A program made the position numbers and the translations under genes. A DNA stretch of 64,000 bases from Certhia americana. Lineage: Eukaryota; Chordata; Aves; Passeriformes; Certhiidae. The notes beneath the pieces were generated by a model. It ran no database searches. It was given only the letters and a program-made list of their open reading frames with translations, and was not told the origin of the DNA. The stretch spans positions 62,450,509 through 62,514,508 of the forward strand of contig CM031860.1 in NCBI GenBank assembly GCA_018697195.1. Reading direction: 5' to 3'. Below, piece by piece: positions 10,717 to 24,151 of the stretch. Numbering within the stretch: position 1 is the stretch's first letter; each line of letters begins with the position of its first letter.

Positions 10717-13700
10717 TTAAATTTCTATCTAAAATTTCCTAACTAGCAAAGGTGGTCAGGTATTGGATACAATTAATAGAAGGTGCAACAGGCCTGAATT
10801 ATGAATACGAAGTTTGAAGAACGTCTACATAAGGATATTTATCTTTTACATATGTGTTCAAGTTAACAGATTATAGTAAAATTTGCCCTGTGGTTCTTTT
10901 GAAGAAAAGAGAAAAAAATCAAAGCAATTTCTGAACCATCTTTGAGAACTCAAGAAAAACAGTAATGGTGAAAATTCCCGGATTTGGAAAAAAAAAAAAA
11001 AAAAAAGAAAAAGGAAAGCACTTGTCTATTTTAGATAAAGGTATATAATCCTTATATAAAGGTTCATGTAAAGGTAGACAAGAAAGGAAGATTTATGCTA
11101 TATTCAACACAATTTCAGTACCTGGAAATAAAATGAAACATGACTTGGAGCAATTAATGTTTAATTATCTGTAAATAATCAGCAGATGCTGGACAGGCAA
11201 CAGATTTGTGGAAATAAGTTACACCAAGCATTTATAATATTTCCCTTGACAGAGCAGTGACAGTGGGGAAGCAGATACGACACAGCTGGACTTTGTCATG
11301 GCCACATGTGACATTCGTGCAACAAAACAAGGGAAATTGAAATTAAATGGTTGTAAGGCACCAAGTTACACTTTATTCATATTCCTGAACACGAGTATTC
11401 ATTCCTGACCACATTTATTACCTCCACTGGGTGTGGAAACTTCTCCGATCAGTTCTGATTTTGCAGACCTGGCTATAATTTAGTCTGTAATTTAAATTAC
11501 CACACATGATCATTATCTGCTGTTTCAAAATGGGAATAGATATTAAACTGCTTTATGAATTGCTTGCTTGCCAATTGTATTTGTGCATCAGTGCTCACTT
11601 TTGATTGGACAAGCAAGAAAAAAAACACCTTTAATAGGGGCTATTATTTGTTGCATATATTGTCATTTAATGCAGTGAAGATTTTGAAAATTGAAAACTG
11701 AGTTGAGAAATGTATTATTCTCCAGTTATTGAGCTCCCTGAAAAAAACCCTCCAGTCTTTCTTCTCCATTATTTACCACACAAAGAAGGATATTTCTGTG
11801 CCAAAGGTGAAAGAACCACAAGTAAAATTCAGGCAAAGGCGTGCATTTGAATCTCAAGCTAAAACTTGCAAATGCATCTGATAGAGAATGATTCATTTAT
11901 TATGCATGGAGAAATTGGCTATAAATTTTAAATTCAAAAGCAAATCAATACTTCTGGGGAAAAATTAAATACTGGTTTCTTAGTTTGAGCTGTGGCTTTG
12001 AAAACAGTCACACATATGCTTAGGGTGAAAAATGTGGTCCATTAACATCTCTCAGCCTAACTACATGAATTAATTAGGCACCTGCATAAATGTTGACAGA
12101 ATCAGGTCCCAAGTTAATAGCAACACTTCTAATTCACTGACTTTGTCATTCCAACAAAATAAAGATTTTAAAGCCTTTCTGTGGATGAGTTTCCAATGGC
12201 ACTGAAAGTGAGACCAATGCCAGCAAAATCTAGGTTGAATGGCTGCTGGAGAAAAACTGGGAATCAGCAAAGTTGAAATTACTTCCATTTTATCAATTGA
12301 TTAATTCTTTCAAATTATACTTTTTTTGCTGATGCATAATAGAAATTCAACATATCACCATGTGTGAATTCACGCTTTGATCAACCTTGTAGTTTTTCGT
12401 GACCCACTCTATTCCACAAAGAAAATATTTTCTCTAAAGCTTTTGGTTTTTTTCCTCACCCACCCATATCTCCTACATATTAAAATTATCAAGTAATTAT
12501 CTGTTTCCTAAAAATATATTCCCTGTTGACTTTTTCTCCTATGGCAATCAGTTTGAACTGCAATATTTGTACTAAGAAACATCACTGCAAATTTTGTTTA
12601 GTGATATGGGAACAATAAGATCCCTGATAGACAAAGAAATACTAGGTTACATAATAAAATTATTGAGATAAAAATTTTAAAAAAGTGTTTGGGTGTTCTT
12701 GTTCTTAGCATTAGAACAAGAAGTTTCATTAATATGCAAGATTAAATGAATGCCTTGCTGATTTATTGGACTTTTATGGCCTTATTATTTAGGAACTTGA
12801 ATTCCTCAGAATCTTAAGTAGATGTGAATGTTCAGAAATGTAGAAAGGGATAATTAAGACAGAAAAAAAGTAATAAAGGTCAAGGACCCTTCAGGTGCAT
12901 GGGTTTCTAATTCTTAGTAGCATCAACGGGAGTCAGGAAATTTGATGTGGTTTTGTTTCACATCACACAGCTGAAAGTTTTAAATCTCTTTCCTTCTACC
13001 AGGCAGAGAACTGTAGATGCTTCCATAAGACAATCACACCTACCCTACTTTAAAGACTCAGGTTCAGCTGGATAAAATTCTGATTGTCCTCTGCCCACTG
13101 AACAGAGAGGGAGGTGTTTGGCATAGACCAAATGTCTGCTTTAGGCAACCAAGCTTAGGCATAAATCAACTCCATTTGTGCACCAAATCCTGACACACTT
13201 TTGGCTCTGAATCAGGCTGGGCACAACGTGGCTCCTTTCCATCCCAATCTCACTGGAACTGAAGGGTTCCCAGGGGTCTCATCTTTGGGGCACTTTTCTG
13301 GCCAGAAGACAATTTTTGAAAGGCACTAGGAAAGCTGTTTCTTAGAGCTTCATTCTGAAAAGAGGAACATCTACTTGACTCTTTTTAGAATCCAGGGATT
13401 TGGATCCCCTTCTCAGAGACCAGGGGTTGTTCTCTAGAGCCAGACTAAATCAGCTATTTGAGCTGCAGGGAACTGACTGCTCTCCTGTACCCACTGCACC
13501 CAGCTGTGCCCTCTGGCTGGCCCTCACAGCTCTGCATTCCTTCAAGAGTTTGTACCTGTCTTTATGAGAACTGATTTTTCCTATGCCATGTTGATATAGA
13601 CATATTTTAAGATGCCAATCACCTTGTCTACATAGCCCTTAAATGGCTATAAAAATCTGGTCAGTTGTGGGCCAGATTATTAAGATTATTAAGATTATTC

Positions 13701-14473
13701 AGGAACGACATGGCAGTCTAAAGGTTTGGACTACTACACTGCTAAAAGTTTCAGGATCCCTGAAATTGTCTGTGCTTCTCCTAAACATCATAGCTGTTTG
13801 TGTCTCATAAATAAATCAAGAAAATCATCTAGAATGATGGGAAGGATTGTAAAATTAAGGTTATCAGGGAACACAAGAAAACTCCAAAAAATCGCATGAA
13901 CAATCCATTACATTACCAAAAAAAAAAAAAAAAAAAATCTCTCAGGAAACCAACCTCAGCCATTATCCAGATTTAAAAGGTTTTAGTATGGAACATTTAG
14001 TATGGAACAAAGTTCCAGCTTAAAAATATCAGGGCTCTGAATGAAATTTCTTCTGGGGTTTTTTGTGTTTGTGTGGCTTGGCTTTTTTGTTTGTTTGTTT
14101 GTTTTTTAATTCATTAATTTACTTAACTGAAGAAAGAATGCAGTCTACTGGGAAGTTCAAGTATTTAAAACAGTATTTAAAGGATCATTCCTAAGGGATA
14201 TCTGATATCCTCTGTTAAAGACAGCACAGTTTGTCCGTTTCATTTGAAGGATGAATAAGGAACGAAATATGATACCTTATTTAGCTAAAAGTGTTTGTCA
14301 AAGCCTGTTTCTAGATGAACTGTACATTCCTTATCAGAAGATTCTAAATACTTCACAGAATGATTTTAAGTCCTGGTCTCATATCATGTAATTTACATTT
14401 CAGTCATGACTACTATATTGCTAATTGAAAAGAAAAAGCTTTATAAAAGTCTATGTAAACATTACACAACATA

Positions 14474-14910
14474 CCACAGAATCACTGAAACATTTGGGTT
14501 GGAAAAGATCCCTCAGATCATGGAGTCCCACCATTCCCCCAGCACTGCCAAGGCCACTACTAACCCATGTCCCCAAGTGCTACATCCATACTGCTTTTAA
14601 ATCCCTCCAGGGATGGGGACTCCACACTGCCCTGGGCAGCTGTGCCAGGGCTGGACAAACCTTTGGGTAAAAAAACGTTCCCCAACATCCAATCTAACCC
14701 TCCCCTGTCCCAGCCTGAGGCTGTTCCCTCTCCTCCTGTCCCTGTTCCCTGGGAGCACAGCCTGACCCCCCTGGCTGTCCCCTCCTGACAGGGAGTTGTG
14801 CAGAGCCACAAGGGCCCCCCTGAGCCTCCTTTGCTCCAGGCTGAGCCCTTTTCCCAGCTCTCTCAGCTGCTCCTGGGGCTCCAGACCTTCCTCCAGCTCC
14901 ATTTTGGGTA
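14474..14910 (-). mobile_element. CR1 LINE 3' fragment (GC-rich subfamily)
   Basis: A roughly 435-bp CR1 tail read in reverse: acagaatcactgaaacattt, gggttggaaaagatccctca, cagcactgccaaggccacta, aaatccctccagggatgggg, ttccccaacatccaatctaa, then cagccacaagggcc-type and ctgctcctggggctccagac blocks. It is the longest and best preserved CR1 copy here, GC-rich against its AT-rich surroundings. Several overlapping open frames in this stretch are products of the repeat, not genes. Confidence 0.88.
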
Positions 14911-17859
14911 TCAAACCCCATGTATCTCACACTGGTGACTCAGGAAATGGGAAAAGCAAAATTAGGGCAGAGTGCTATGGCACAGAGAAGCATGAAACAT
15001 CACTGTCCAATCCACAAGACCATCTTTTCCCTTCCTGCTATTTACTGATTCACTTTTCCCCCTGATGAAATGGTTAAAAGTCAGCTGTAAAATAATGAAT
15101 ATCCACACCCTGTGGCAGTTTGCAGTGAACACAAGACTTTCAGGAAGAATCAGCCTTCACTGCCAAACACTGATTTAGCCAGGGCTCATAAAAACAATGT
15201 TCTCAGGCCTCCTTGAATTTATGGCCCAGTCCTGACCCTTTGGCCCACTTGTGGTAAATCTGGCACTTTCCAGAAGGCTCCAACTTTATCTGTGGGTTTA
15301 TGCAACCAAGCAGATTGATGTGGGAATGGACAAAATGGATTTGCTCATGTGCAGCCCAGGTGAGATGGATGTTAGAGAAATTAATGGCATGTCTGGAGCT
15401 ATGTTACCAAGACAGGGACATACAACTAGAGGGAAAAACACACCTTCAAACTTTGTCCTGACTGAACTGCCATTCACAGAAAGATAAATATCAGGGCAGA
15501 AGCCAGCTAAGTGCTGTTTGCCTCCTGGCCAGCACAGGAGACCATTGATTAAGGACAGGTACACCCCAAAGTGGACAGAGGAAGATAACAAATGTCAGCT
15601 GCAGAGACATTTGTGTCTCACCAGTTTCAGCTGTCTCACTCTCTTGTCTGAATCCTGTGCAAGACGACGCACCGTGAACACCCTCAAAATATTATTCCTG
15701 CCAAACAGAACTCCCTTCAGGTTAATATTTCAAATGAAAGCAAACTCTTCAGAAAATTCCCTCAAGTAAGCAGTTAAATGCTCTTGGACACCAAGTAGGT
15801 TATGTAAAAAAGCAAACCACCCTTCCTGGCTTAGCTACAAGTTTGTGCATATCAATATGTAGGTGTGTGTAGGCAAGGGGATGCAAGGAATACCAGTGCT
15901 TATATTTTAAAACATCATTGTACAATTCACACTTGTATTCACAAAACATTCTGTTGGAGCTGGTGGATGGATATTCACCCCATTTCTCTGCCTATGTTTT
16001 CTAGACCTGGTAAATTTCTTTCTACTTCCACCACCATCCTCCTTTTTTAAAAAAAATGTCTTTTAAGAGCACAAAATGTTTTTGAGAACAGATTTGAACA
16101 GTGACTAAGTAATACTGGTTTATGAAAATGGGCATTTCTATTATATTAACCCACTATTCATCATACAAGGTGTCTGGCACATCCAAAATAGTTAACCCTG
16201 GTATTTTTTAAGCTCTTACTGAGTTAATTGACATTTAAATCTTGAATTTTCTTTGATTATGTCATCCTTATCTTGACTTTCTTCCATTTCTGGAAGATCT
16301 TTAGGTTTTGGGGAACAAAGTGGAAATATTTGCATGGGGTATTCAGTGAAAATCCTCCTATAAGCACAGTCTAACATCTTCAGCACTGATGTGAGGCTGT
16401 TGAGCAAGGAAGAATTATGATTTCTCAGCTGCACATTACAATGCCACAGTTTTTCTGAGATGATGAATTAGTTCAGAACATTTCTGTCAATGCAGATAAT
16501 ATAGATTTAATTGTTCCATTCACCTAGAGAAATTAAGTAAAAATATCTTTTAGCCTTGTCTTTTTCTCCCACCCAGCCCAAACAGCATTTTCCTTTTGGC
16601 AAATTTTGCTGCTGCCTATTCACCTGTTAATGAATTCATTGTACACCAACCTCACCCTGAAGTGTCACAAGATTTCCCTTTTTACCTGCTAAGAAATGGT
16701 CACTTGTGCTTTGCTCGTGCCTTGCTACCAGCTCTTAATCCATCAAAGGCCTTAACACTCATGTTACTCATTTCCCAAACAGCTGCACGTGCAGGATGTT
16801 CGGAAAAGCCTTTGAAAATCTAGATTAATTACATTATACTCTCCTCTAGAATTGTATTCCATTTTTAAACTCTAAAAGTGGAGAGAAAAAGAACTAGCAT
16901 TTCAGCTTTGAGCTACAGTAGCGATTTATTCATCTCCTATGTCTCATTTAATTGCTTTTAATGTATTTTATATGATTTCTTAGTGTACTCCTCTGTATAT
17001 TGATCAGAGTTTCTCTGGTTAAAAATTTTTTGGATCAAATCAAGCAGCAGTGGAATACAATCTTGGGTGTTCTCTGGTTCTTTTGTAAAACACCTTTTCT
17101 TTAAAAATGCTTTTTTTTTTTTTTTTTCTTTTTTTTGTTGGTGACACCTTGACCTTTGGATTTCAGTTAAGCAAAACTTTAAAGAAAATGCTACACTACT
17201 TTGCAGAATAAAAGTCATAATTTGATCAAAACTCCTGAATAAATGATCTCATGTTCTCAGGATGATGGTATCCATAAGTTTTACTGTAACTACCTGAACT
17301 CCTATAAAACATGAATTTAAGATCATTTATTTTTTAAATAGGCTCCATTTCACATCTTTTAGCTCTCCCTCAGATTCAATATGGGTTTTTTTTTTGATTA
17401 CAGCTATGCTTAAATTCATCTTCTTGCTTCCACATTTTGTTTCCCTTCATATCACTGCTGAAAAATCCATCTTTCCCACATTTTAGTATTAGCTTTGATA
17501 ATATCATTGAGCTGCCTTTTCTTAGTGATAAATATCTTTAAAGTTTGCCCTACTCACACTGATAAAACTCTCATAGGCTTACTGCTGAATTGCCAGTAGT
17601 GCTGATTTTCGACTTTAGCCCATTCTGATAAAGACAAAATAAAAAATTTCTGTCAAAACAGAAGTCAGAGCGACCTACTTAAAACCAGCCAGTTATAAAG
17701 TTACTGGGATATTTTTAAAACATGTTAAAAGCTGAAACTCCAATTTCTGGTATGAATCAGACGATTTCAAATTTCCAATGGCCTTCACAGGAGTAACCCA
17801 AGTAGTATGGTACTTGCTGTTCTAGGATGGTTTCCAGACAGCCCAGTGCAAACTGGAGC

Positions 17860-17883
17860 AAAAAAAAAAAAAAAAAAAAAAAA
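17860..17883. repeat. Poly-A tract, 24 bases
   Basis: Uninterrupted homopolymer; no associated element recognised. Confidence 0.96.
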
Positions 17884-18393
17884 TCGTTGGGAAGTTTTCA
17901 CAGCCTTTCCCAGGCAGTTCTGGTCCTACTTGTTCTGCTCTCATCCCTCCCATTTCCCATTCACCTCCTTTCATCACAACCCTGCAAAGTCTACTCCAGT
18001 CTTCCCAGCTTAAATACAACCTTCTTAACAACCTTTAAAGAATATCATGGCTTTTTCTCCTTTTTGCACCTCAAAAAATCTTGGAAAACAGGATCTGGCC
18101 TCATTGCCTGTTCCTTGATTTCTTTCTAGGGACAATTCTTTTTATTTGTTTAGAAGCACAGGCTTCTTCCCTTCAGTTTTTACAGCTTTTAAAGTACCTG
18201 CTCAGTACACCTCAGTCTCCTCCTTGGCTGGCCTCAGTCACTCTGGGTACTGAGCAGGATGAGATCTCAATATTCAAACAATTCTGCTCTGTTTCCTCCT
18301 ACATCCTACCTTTTCCTTTTGTCTTCATCCTTGCTTTTAACCTTTTCTTTCTTCTCTTTTCCTTCCCATCCTTCTCTAATAGGTACCCAGATG

Positions 18394-18526
18394 ATGGAAT
18401 CACTGAGGTTGGAAAATACCTCTCAAACCATCGAGTCCAACCACTCCCCCAGCACCCCTGTGTCCACCTGTCCCGGGTGCCACATCTGCAGGGTGGATGA
18501 ACACTTCCAAGGATGGTGATTCCAGA
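18394..18526 (-). mobile_element. CR1 LINE 3' fragment
   Basis: It reads atggaatcactgaggttgga, aaatacctctcaaaccatcg, agtccaaccactcccccagc, then acacttccaaggatggtgat, a short minus-strand CR1 tail of the same general type as the copy at 14474. It ends abruptly near 18526. Confidence 0.8.
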
Positions 18527-20504
18527 ACGGAACAGAGGGGTCTAAATTCCACTTTAACCAGTTTATTCTAAGGCAATGAAATGAGTCAGTTAATTCTGCT
18601 TTTTTTAATCAGACAGAAATCATAATCAATGCCTTTGTAAATGGCCTGAAAAGCTGCAGATAGGAATTGTGCTCTAATATTAATGATCCACATTCACAAT
18701 TGGCAGAAATTGTTTAAGCTTCATCAGCTTCATTGAATTTGGGTCCATTCTGTCCCCTGAACTACTGCTACACAATTTGTACATGATATAAAATTCTTAA
18801 TATTGTAAACATAACCTTTTAATTTTTTTTAATTGTCACAAATTTATTTACACTTTATAAAATAAAAAAATAAGCAAAAACTTGGAGGAACAGGGACTTG
18901 TTCTTAACTAATGTTGAATCCCAACACATTGATGTTGTCAAGATGCACTCAGTCCAGAGTTTATAGCACTTAGTTATAATTCAAATTATATCAAAAAGTG
19001 AATTAAATATGGAATATAAGTATTTGCTGTGCATATTATTGAGCTATATAATGGCACTTTATACCTGCCTGTTGAAAACTTTTTAATAAAACAATTATAG
19101 AATGTTGGGTCACAAATTTCAGCTCAATAAAAAGTTCATACATGTATTTTTTTTTTGTTTAATAAAGAAATCTTAATGGCAGGAAGAATTCTTCATAGCC
19201 CCTCCTCGACCAAAAGATGACTTTAAAAGAAGAGTGCAACAAAATACTTTACCACATCAAACTGAACAGATTATTATCCTTCTGTGAATTCATAAAACCA
19301 GCTCATAAACTTTCAAAAAGAAGCTAAATTTACAGTACTTATTCCACTGATCTCTTGGTGGGTAGTAAAAATAGGCTGACATTAAGCTGGGGGCTACAAT
19401 ACCACGAGTCATATTTTATCATCCCCATATCAGTTTTTTAGCTCATTTTGTTGATTCCTGTTTTCTAAGTGAACACAAAGACTGCAGAGCTAGAACAGTT
19501 TTTGCTTTTCCATCTCACAGGGCAATTCCTGGGCTTTCAGTCCAAAAGTCACATTTGATGTGTCGTGAACTGGTGCAATTTTCATTTGTTCCTTCTAAAA
19601 TAAGCTTGATGATTTTAAACCTCAGATGAACGAGTGCAATCAGGCAGGGGAGGATCAGCTCAGACACTTCCAGACACCCACAATTCGTGCATCTCTATCC
19701 TGCCAGGGCACCTGATCAGTGCGTGGAGACCCAGTCTGTGAAGTCAATGAAATTTGGAGCATGATTCACCCAAAAGCACCCAAACACACTGCTTTCAGAT
19801 GAGAGCACTTGGTAGCACTGCCTGCACTGAATTATTGAGAGCACTGATATAAGGGGTTTTAAAATGACCAGCACAGACCTAATCACCTGTACTGAGATGA
19901 ATACAATCCCTGCTCTGGAAGGCAAAAACAGATAGAAAAAAAAATAGAAAAAAAAAGAATATTTCTTCCCAGTCTGTCAATCTAGCAGACTTTTCTACTT
20001 TTATGTAATCTATATATTTTCTATAATCTATCAGACTTTTTTTTTTTTTTTTAATCATGTATTGCATTTTCAGTTGCTTACATGTATTTTTCAATGAAAA
20101 GTTGTTTTGTTCAGCAACACTTCAGTCATCAATAAGTCCATTCACCTGCTCAGACCAAAGAGTAAAGTGTGCAGTGGTTTTCTGGAGATGCTTAATACAT
20201 AACCAATCAATTCAGAAGAAAAGGCTGTGTATTATTTATCCAAATCATGGAAACTTTGATGCAGTGGCCTAGTCTTGATGTGATACTGAATCTCTTCTCT
20301 TATATGGCTCATGTCAATATGACTTCTGCAACAGCACTGAGTAGAGAATAAAAAACACACTCAGGGCCATGAATTTAATAGTTTGTATCTTGTTTTCAAA
20401 AACAGATTTCCCTCTGAGTTAGAGACCTCGGAGAATCAACTGAAAGTTTTAAATGCCTAAATGGGAGTATATCAATAATTCTTTCAGCATTTCAGCGAAC
20501 TCAC

Positions 20505-20705
20505 CAGTTTCAGAGAGCAGTTTTGTAGCTTCCAGCACCTTCTCAGTGTAAACCCCAGTCTCATAGTTCTCCATCTCTGCGTTGATGATGTGGATGACTC
20601 TGGCTGCACGGCCCCGGATGGCACCCGCGGTTCTGTCCAGCGTGTCCACATCCCCCTCTTGCAGAGCTATCACACACTTGTTCACATCTTCCAGGATGTG
20701 GTTTT
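20505..20705 (-). CDS. CTNNA2: CTNNA2 internal exon: M2-M3 region of the M domain
   Basis: This 201-nt exon starts with two bases completing a glutamate codon begun in the upstream exon, then encodes NHILEDVNKCVIALQEGDVD, TLDRTAGAIRGRAARVIHII, NAEMENYETG and VYTEKVLEATKLLSET, and ends with one base of a valine codon before GTGAGT at 20504. The acceptor AG at 20707-20706 follows GAATTCC. The exon is symmetric (phase 1 to phase 1). It covers the end of the M2 bundle and the start of M3, including the conserved GAIRGRAARVIH stretch shared by all alpha-catenins. ALQEGDVDTLDRT and IINAEMEN fit CTNNA2 rather than CTNNA1 (EKDVDGLDRT, VVTSEMDN). One codon, ACT for Thr in ENYETG, differs from the ENYEAG I recall for mammals; I treat it as a tolerated substitution. 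Confidence 0.97.
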
Positions 20706-22868
20706 CTGGAATTCAGGTTAAAAGTACAGCTCATTCAATTCCCTTCTTCCTCACATCAATGCTTACTGGTTTGGGCAAATCAGTAAGTTAAAAATTTGAT
20801 ATCTACCTTTATCCAGACTGCAAAATAAAAGCCCTTCTGTGATATTGTCACATAATAGTAAAAAACTGTGTGATATTTATCTTTAGTAGGGACTGGGATA
20901 CATCATCTTACCTCTACTGTGTGTCCCAACAAGTCATTCCTTGAAAACCAACACATTAATTTCAAACATCACACTGAATTTGATCATAATGAAATTGTAA
21001 TTTAAATGAATGCAAAATGGAAAGCGATAATATATTTTGTAGATTCTCTAATAAACAGTTGGGCAATTTTCTGAAGGTGAATTTACACTCTCCCATAAAT
21101 GTTTATTATGTTTGGCTCATTTTTGCCTAAGTAAGTCAGAAAAGAAAATAAATCACATTGAAAAGACAACAGCAAGTGGCCTTTATAGACAGCACAAAAC
21201 CTGGGCATGAGCAGTTCATCTCCCTCACTCCATCTATGCCAGAGAATAAACTGGGAATTTCTAATAACACACACTTATATGTGACTTGGCATAATCTGAA
21301 GCAAGAGATGACAATTGAGCACTCAGAGGAAGTGATATCAAGCACCTTCACTGGATCTTTGAGAGAAGCATTGTTACTTTTCTGGCTCTGAATCAGGCCA
21401 TTTACTCTCACGTGCTGAAATATCAGAATTTATGTAGTATTCTCACATACAAATTATGTGAAAGCATGAAGACTCTGACTAGGTCAGGCATTATTTCTCT
21501 GCAGTTAGTAGAGTCAAAATCAATTTTAGTACGACCACAACTGAATTTCATATTGACCAAAGTCAATCTGAGAAACTCAGTTTTCAAGTTGATTTTCTGC
21601 TAGAGACACCTCTAAACCAGAAATGAAATGCTGTTCTTTGTAGTAGTAGTAAAACAGAATTAATCAGTTCACCAACTGTTTTTTGCTAATTATCCTTTGC
21701 CACTAAAAAGAATGACTCACTAATCTTCTCAGTTAAAAATTCCAAGGTTGGATCATTTGAGGATTTCAGAAATGTTTTACATGCTGTCGAATTTTACACT
21801 GCAACAACTTTGGATAGAAACTGAAAGTCCCCTGAGCTGTGAATCTGAGTAACTTGCAAGGCAAAATTCTTTGTTTAAAACACTCCCTACTCAGAATGAA
21901 AAAGCAGTGCTTTCTTAAAATTTTTCTTCACTGTTTCCATTTCACCATAACCAATTTGCTTTTACCATGACACAAATTTTGCCCAACAAGAAGTGATACA
22001 TGAATTTGGACAGTGCATCTGAAAGATGAAATAATTTCTTAAAATTTTGGTCAGCCTTCTTCTGGTAGCCACCATATTATTAAAACAGCATCAAATGTGA
22101 CAGTCAATATGAAGAGGAGGAGGTGTCATTTCAGGAGGTACATTTAACCAGATAGTGGCATTTTGAATGCTTCACTGGTTTAACATCCAAAAATAAAAAT
22201 ACTCTGTGTAAGCTGAGGCTTCCAAGCTTTACAGCAAGAGCAACAAACTCTCTGTTTCCTCATGTTTAAAAGACATGTCCATGCAAAGATCTATGAAGAA
22301 AGAATCTAAACTTTACAGAAATAATACTTCTCAGCTGCCTTGGAAAGTTTGGAGCTAAGTCAAAACTCTGTTTGAAGGAATTAAGATTTGAGAAAAAGAA
22401 ATGAAAAACCCCATTATCCATTCAAATTACTTCTGGTTTATGGATACAAGCACTTGGAGTAAGCAAAGTCTTTAAAAGAAGAAGAACATGGCCATTTGAG
22501 TCAGATTTCCAACTCTGTCACATGGACTGGGTCTGCAACCCAAGTCTTACAACCTGGTCATCTCTTACTCATAGAACTAGTTCTGCCAGAAAGTGTTTGT
22601 CAGCTTCAAATCTCAAATAAAAATCAATGTGCTCCCATACTCTGAAGTACCCTTCTTTTCAGAGAGCTCTTTTTCATTTTCTTGCCATGGCTTCCAGGAA
22701 ACACTCGCAGGGCTGTTGAACAGAGCAGTGTAACTAAACCAAACCATTTTTCTGTTAATAAAGGTAGAAGGATACAACCAAACAAGATAAAGAGGGCAAA
22801 GAAAAGAAAATTAAGGATTTTTTTTTAAAAGATAAATATTTTTTCTTTTAAAATTTTCTTCTGATAAA

Positions 22869-22903
<35 letters not shown>

Positions 22904-23620
22904 GAAATATCAAGGAAAACAATGTAGAACAAAACATAACATTTTGGCCAGAATATCTGATGAAGTTTGGCTCTTCCGAGACATTTGAGTAAGGAAAGCC
23001 TTGCTGGCACACTCTGTGTCCTTACTCACAACAATGAAATTCACCCTTCTGAGTGAAATAGGAAAATTAATCTTCTGCAGCAGTAATTAACCCAAGCCAT
23101 GCAACTACAGCATTCACTGGGTATGATCCAATGATAACCATACACTCTGCCACAAGCTGTAGCACTTTACCAGGAGGATGGAGAAAAAGACTGTGACCCA
23201 GGATCAGTGTCCTCTTCTCCATCCCTTCTTTACCCTCCCAACTCACACCATCCTGTGATTCTGTAAAATTCAGCTTTCCTCCACTTACCCATAGCTGCAT
23301 AAGGATTCCAACAATTTCTACAAATACTCTCAGCCTGTAATAGGTCTGGAACACATTTTAAGAAGGTGGCCAAAATCCTACTTTGTGCCTGTGTTGAAAC
23401 AAAGCTTCTCAAGGAATAGAAGCAAAAGTAGGTGCTATTTTCTAGGAGATGAAGAGCCAACCATTGCTGTTATGGATTAACTAGCATGATGTGGTTGGCC
23501 CTACTGAGTATAGAAGATCAACATTTCAATATAGGCAGATTAATGGATTAATGATGCAGCTTTTATCCACTCTGACCCAGTACTTTAATTTGGGAGTATA
23601 TTTAGAAAATATCCCAGTAC
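20706..23620 (-). other. CTNNA2: CTNNA2 intron, 2915 bp
   Basis: Intron between two M2-region exons. Apart from a 26-base T run at 22870-22895, which on the transcribed strand reads as poly-A, I see no repeat or gene in it. Confidence 0.9.
22870..22895. repeat. Poly-T tract, 26 bases
   Basis: An uninterrupted homopolymer in a short intron, without a recognisable retroposed body next to it. Confidence 0.97.
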
Positions 23621-23777
23621 CTGAAACTGAGAGGAAATCATCCACTGAAGTGATATCATCGACAGCTTCGGTGAGAACTCGCACCTGTTTCTCCCACTGG
23701 TCCTTAAACACATCCATGTTGTCCTGGGCTACTTTGCTCTGGGGTCTGGCAGCCAACGTCAGTGCAGCATTAATTAC
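23621..23777 (-). CDS. CTNNA2: CTNNA2 internal exon: M2 helical bundle
   Basis: This 157-nt exon encodes VINAALTLAARPQSKVAQDN, MDVFKDQWEKQVRVLTEAVD and DITSVDDFLSVS, then one base (G) of the next codon. It starts at 23777 directly after CAG and ends before a GTACTG donor at 23620. The helix-rich WEKQVRVLTEAVDDI segment is part of M2 in the autoinhibited M domain; M2 and M3 contact each other through salt bridges in solved alpha-catenin structures. ARPQSKVAQDNMDVFKDQWE is the CTNNA2 form of AKPQSKLAQENMDLFKEQWE in alpha-E. The intron separating it from the upstream exon is only 281 bp, unusually short for this gene, so the two exons nearly form a unit. Phase is 0 at the acceptor and 1 at the donor, matching its neighbours on both sides. 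Confidence 0.97.
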
Positions 23778-24058
23778 CTGTTAGTCAAACCCATTTGTTA
23801 GAGGAGGAGTGGGTTTTTTTGTTTGTTTTTCCCCAAGGGAAAGAGCAAATAGATTATGTACGGTGTTTAAAATACAACATTACAACCCATTTGATATGAA
23901 GGGTCTCAATATATGGATGCATTTTGCACAGCTTGTGGAAACCAGGCCATAATCTCATGACAAGGACAAGGCCATGCAAGCAAGGCTATTCTCTTCTTCT
24001 AATGCTTTCAAGTGCTAAAGGATTTCTCAAGTACTTTTTAACAGGAATCTTCACTCAC
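23778..24058 (-). other. CTNNA2: CTNNA2 short intron, 281 bp
   Basis: Bounded by GTGAGTG (donor at 24058) and ACTAACAG (acceptor ending at 23778). The CTAAC just before the acceptor resembles a branch-point motif but is too close to the AG to serve as one. No repeat is inserted. It is by far the shortest intron in the window. Confidence 0.93.
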
Positions 24059-24151
24059 CTGTGGGCACAGACTATCAATCTGTGTGGCTGCCATACGGAC
24101 TAACTTCACACCTTCTTCATTATTGGAGATTGAACAGGCCAGATTTGCAAC
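24059..24151 (-). CDS. CTNNA2: CTNNA2 internal exon: short M2 exon
   Basis: This 93-nt, 31-codon exon (phase 0 at both ends) encodes VANLACSISNNEEGVKLVRM followed by AATQIDSLCPQ. The acceptor is ATTGCAG ending at 24152 and the donor GTGAGTG begins at 24058. It belongs to the M2 bundle of the alpha-catenin M domain. The MAATQIDSLCPQ end is characteristic of alpha-N-catenin; alpha-E has MSASQLEALCPQ at the same place. The exon sits at the downstream end of the 38.4 kb intron, 281 bp from the next exon. Being symmetric in phase 0, its loss would keep the reading frame but remove a helix; nothing in the sequence indicates that skipping actually occurs. Confidence 0.97.

Larger units (their letters stand above)
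8731..20504 (-). other. CTNNA2: CTNNA2 intron, 11774 bp
   Basis: AT-rich intron between the M2-M3 exon and the M3 exon. It holds an (AT)n tract at 10188-10232, overlapping palindromes at 10684-10716, poly-A runs near 10988 and 13918, a GTTT repeat near 14085, CR1 fragments at 14474-14910 and 18394-18526, a poly-T run at 17111 and a poly-A run at 17860. Outside these I see nothing gene-like, including 11000-13900 and 18600-20500. Confidence 0.9.

Noticed and set aside
14406..14930. Cluster of overlapping open frames on both strands
   Set aside because: They fall inside the GC-rich CR1 fragment at 14474-14910 and are repeat shadows.
18081..18500. 139-codon open frame
   Set aside because: It runs from pyrimidine-rich intron into a CR1 tail; the peptide is low-complexity and repeat-derived.
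23778..24058. Retained-intron coding extension through the 281-bp intron
   Set aside because: The intron contains stops in the continuing frame and has consensus splice sites.
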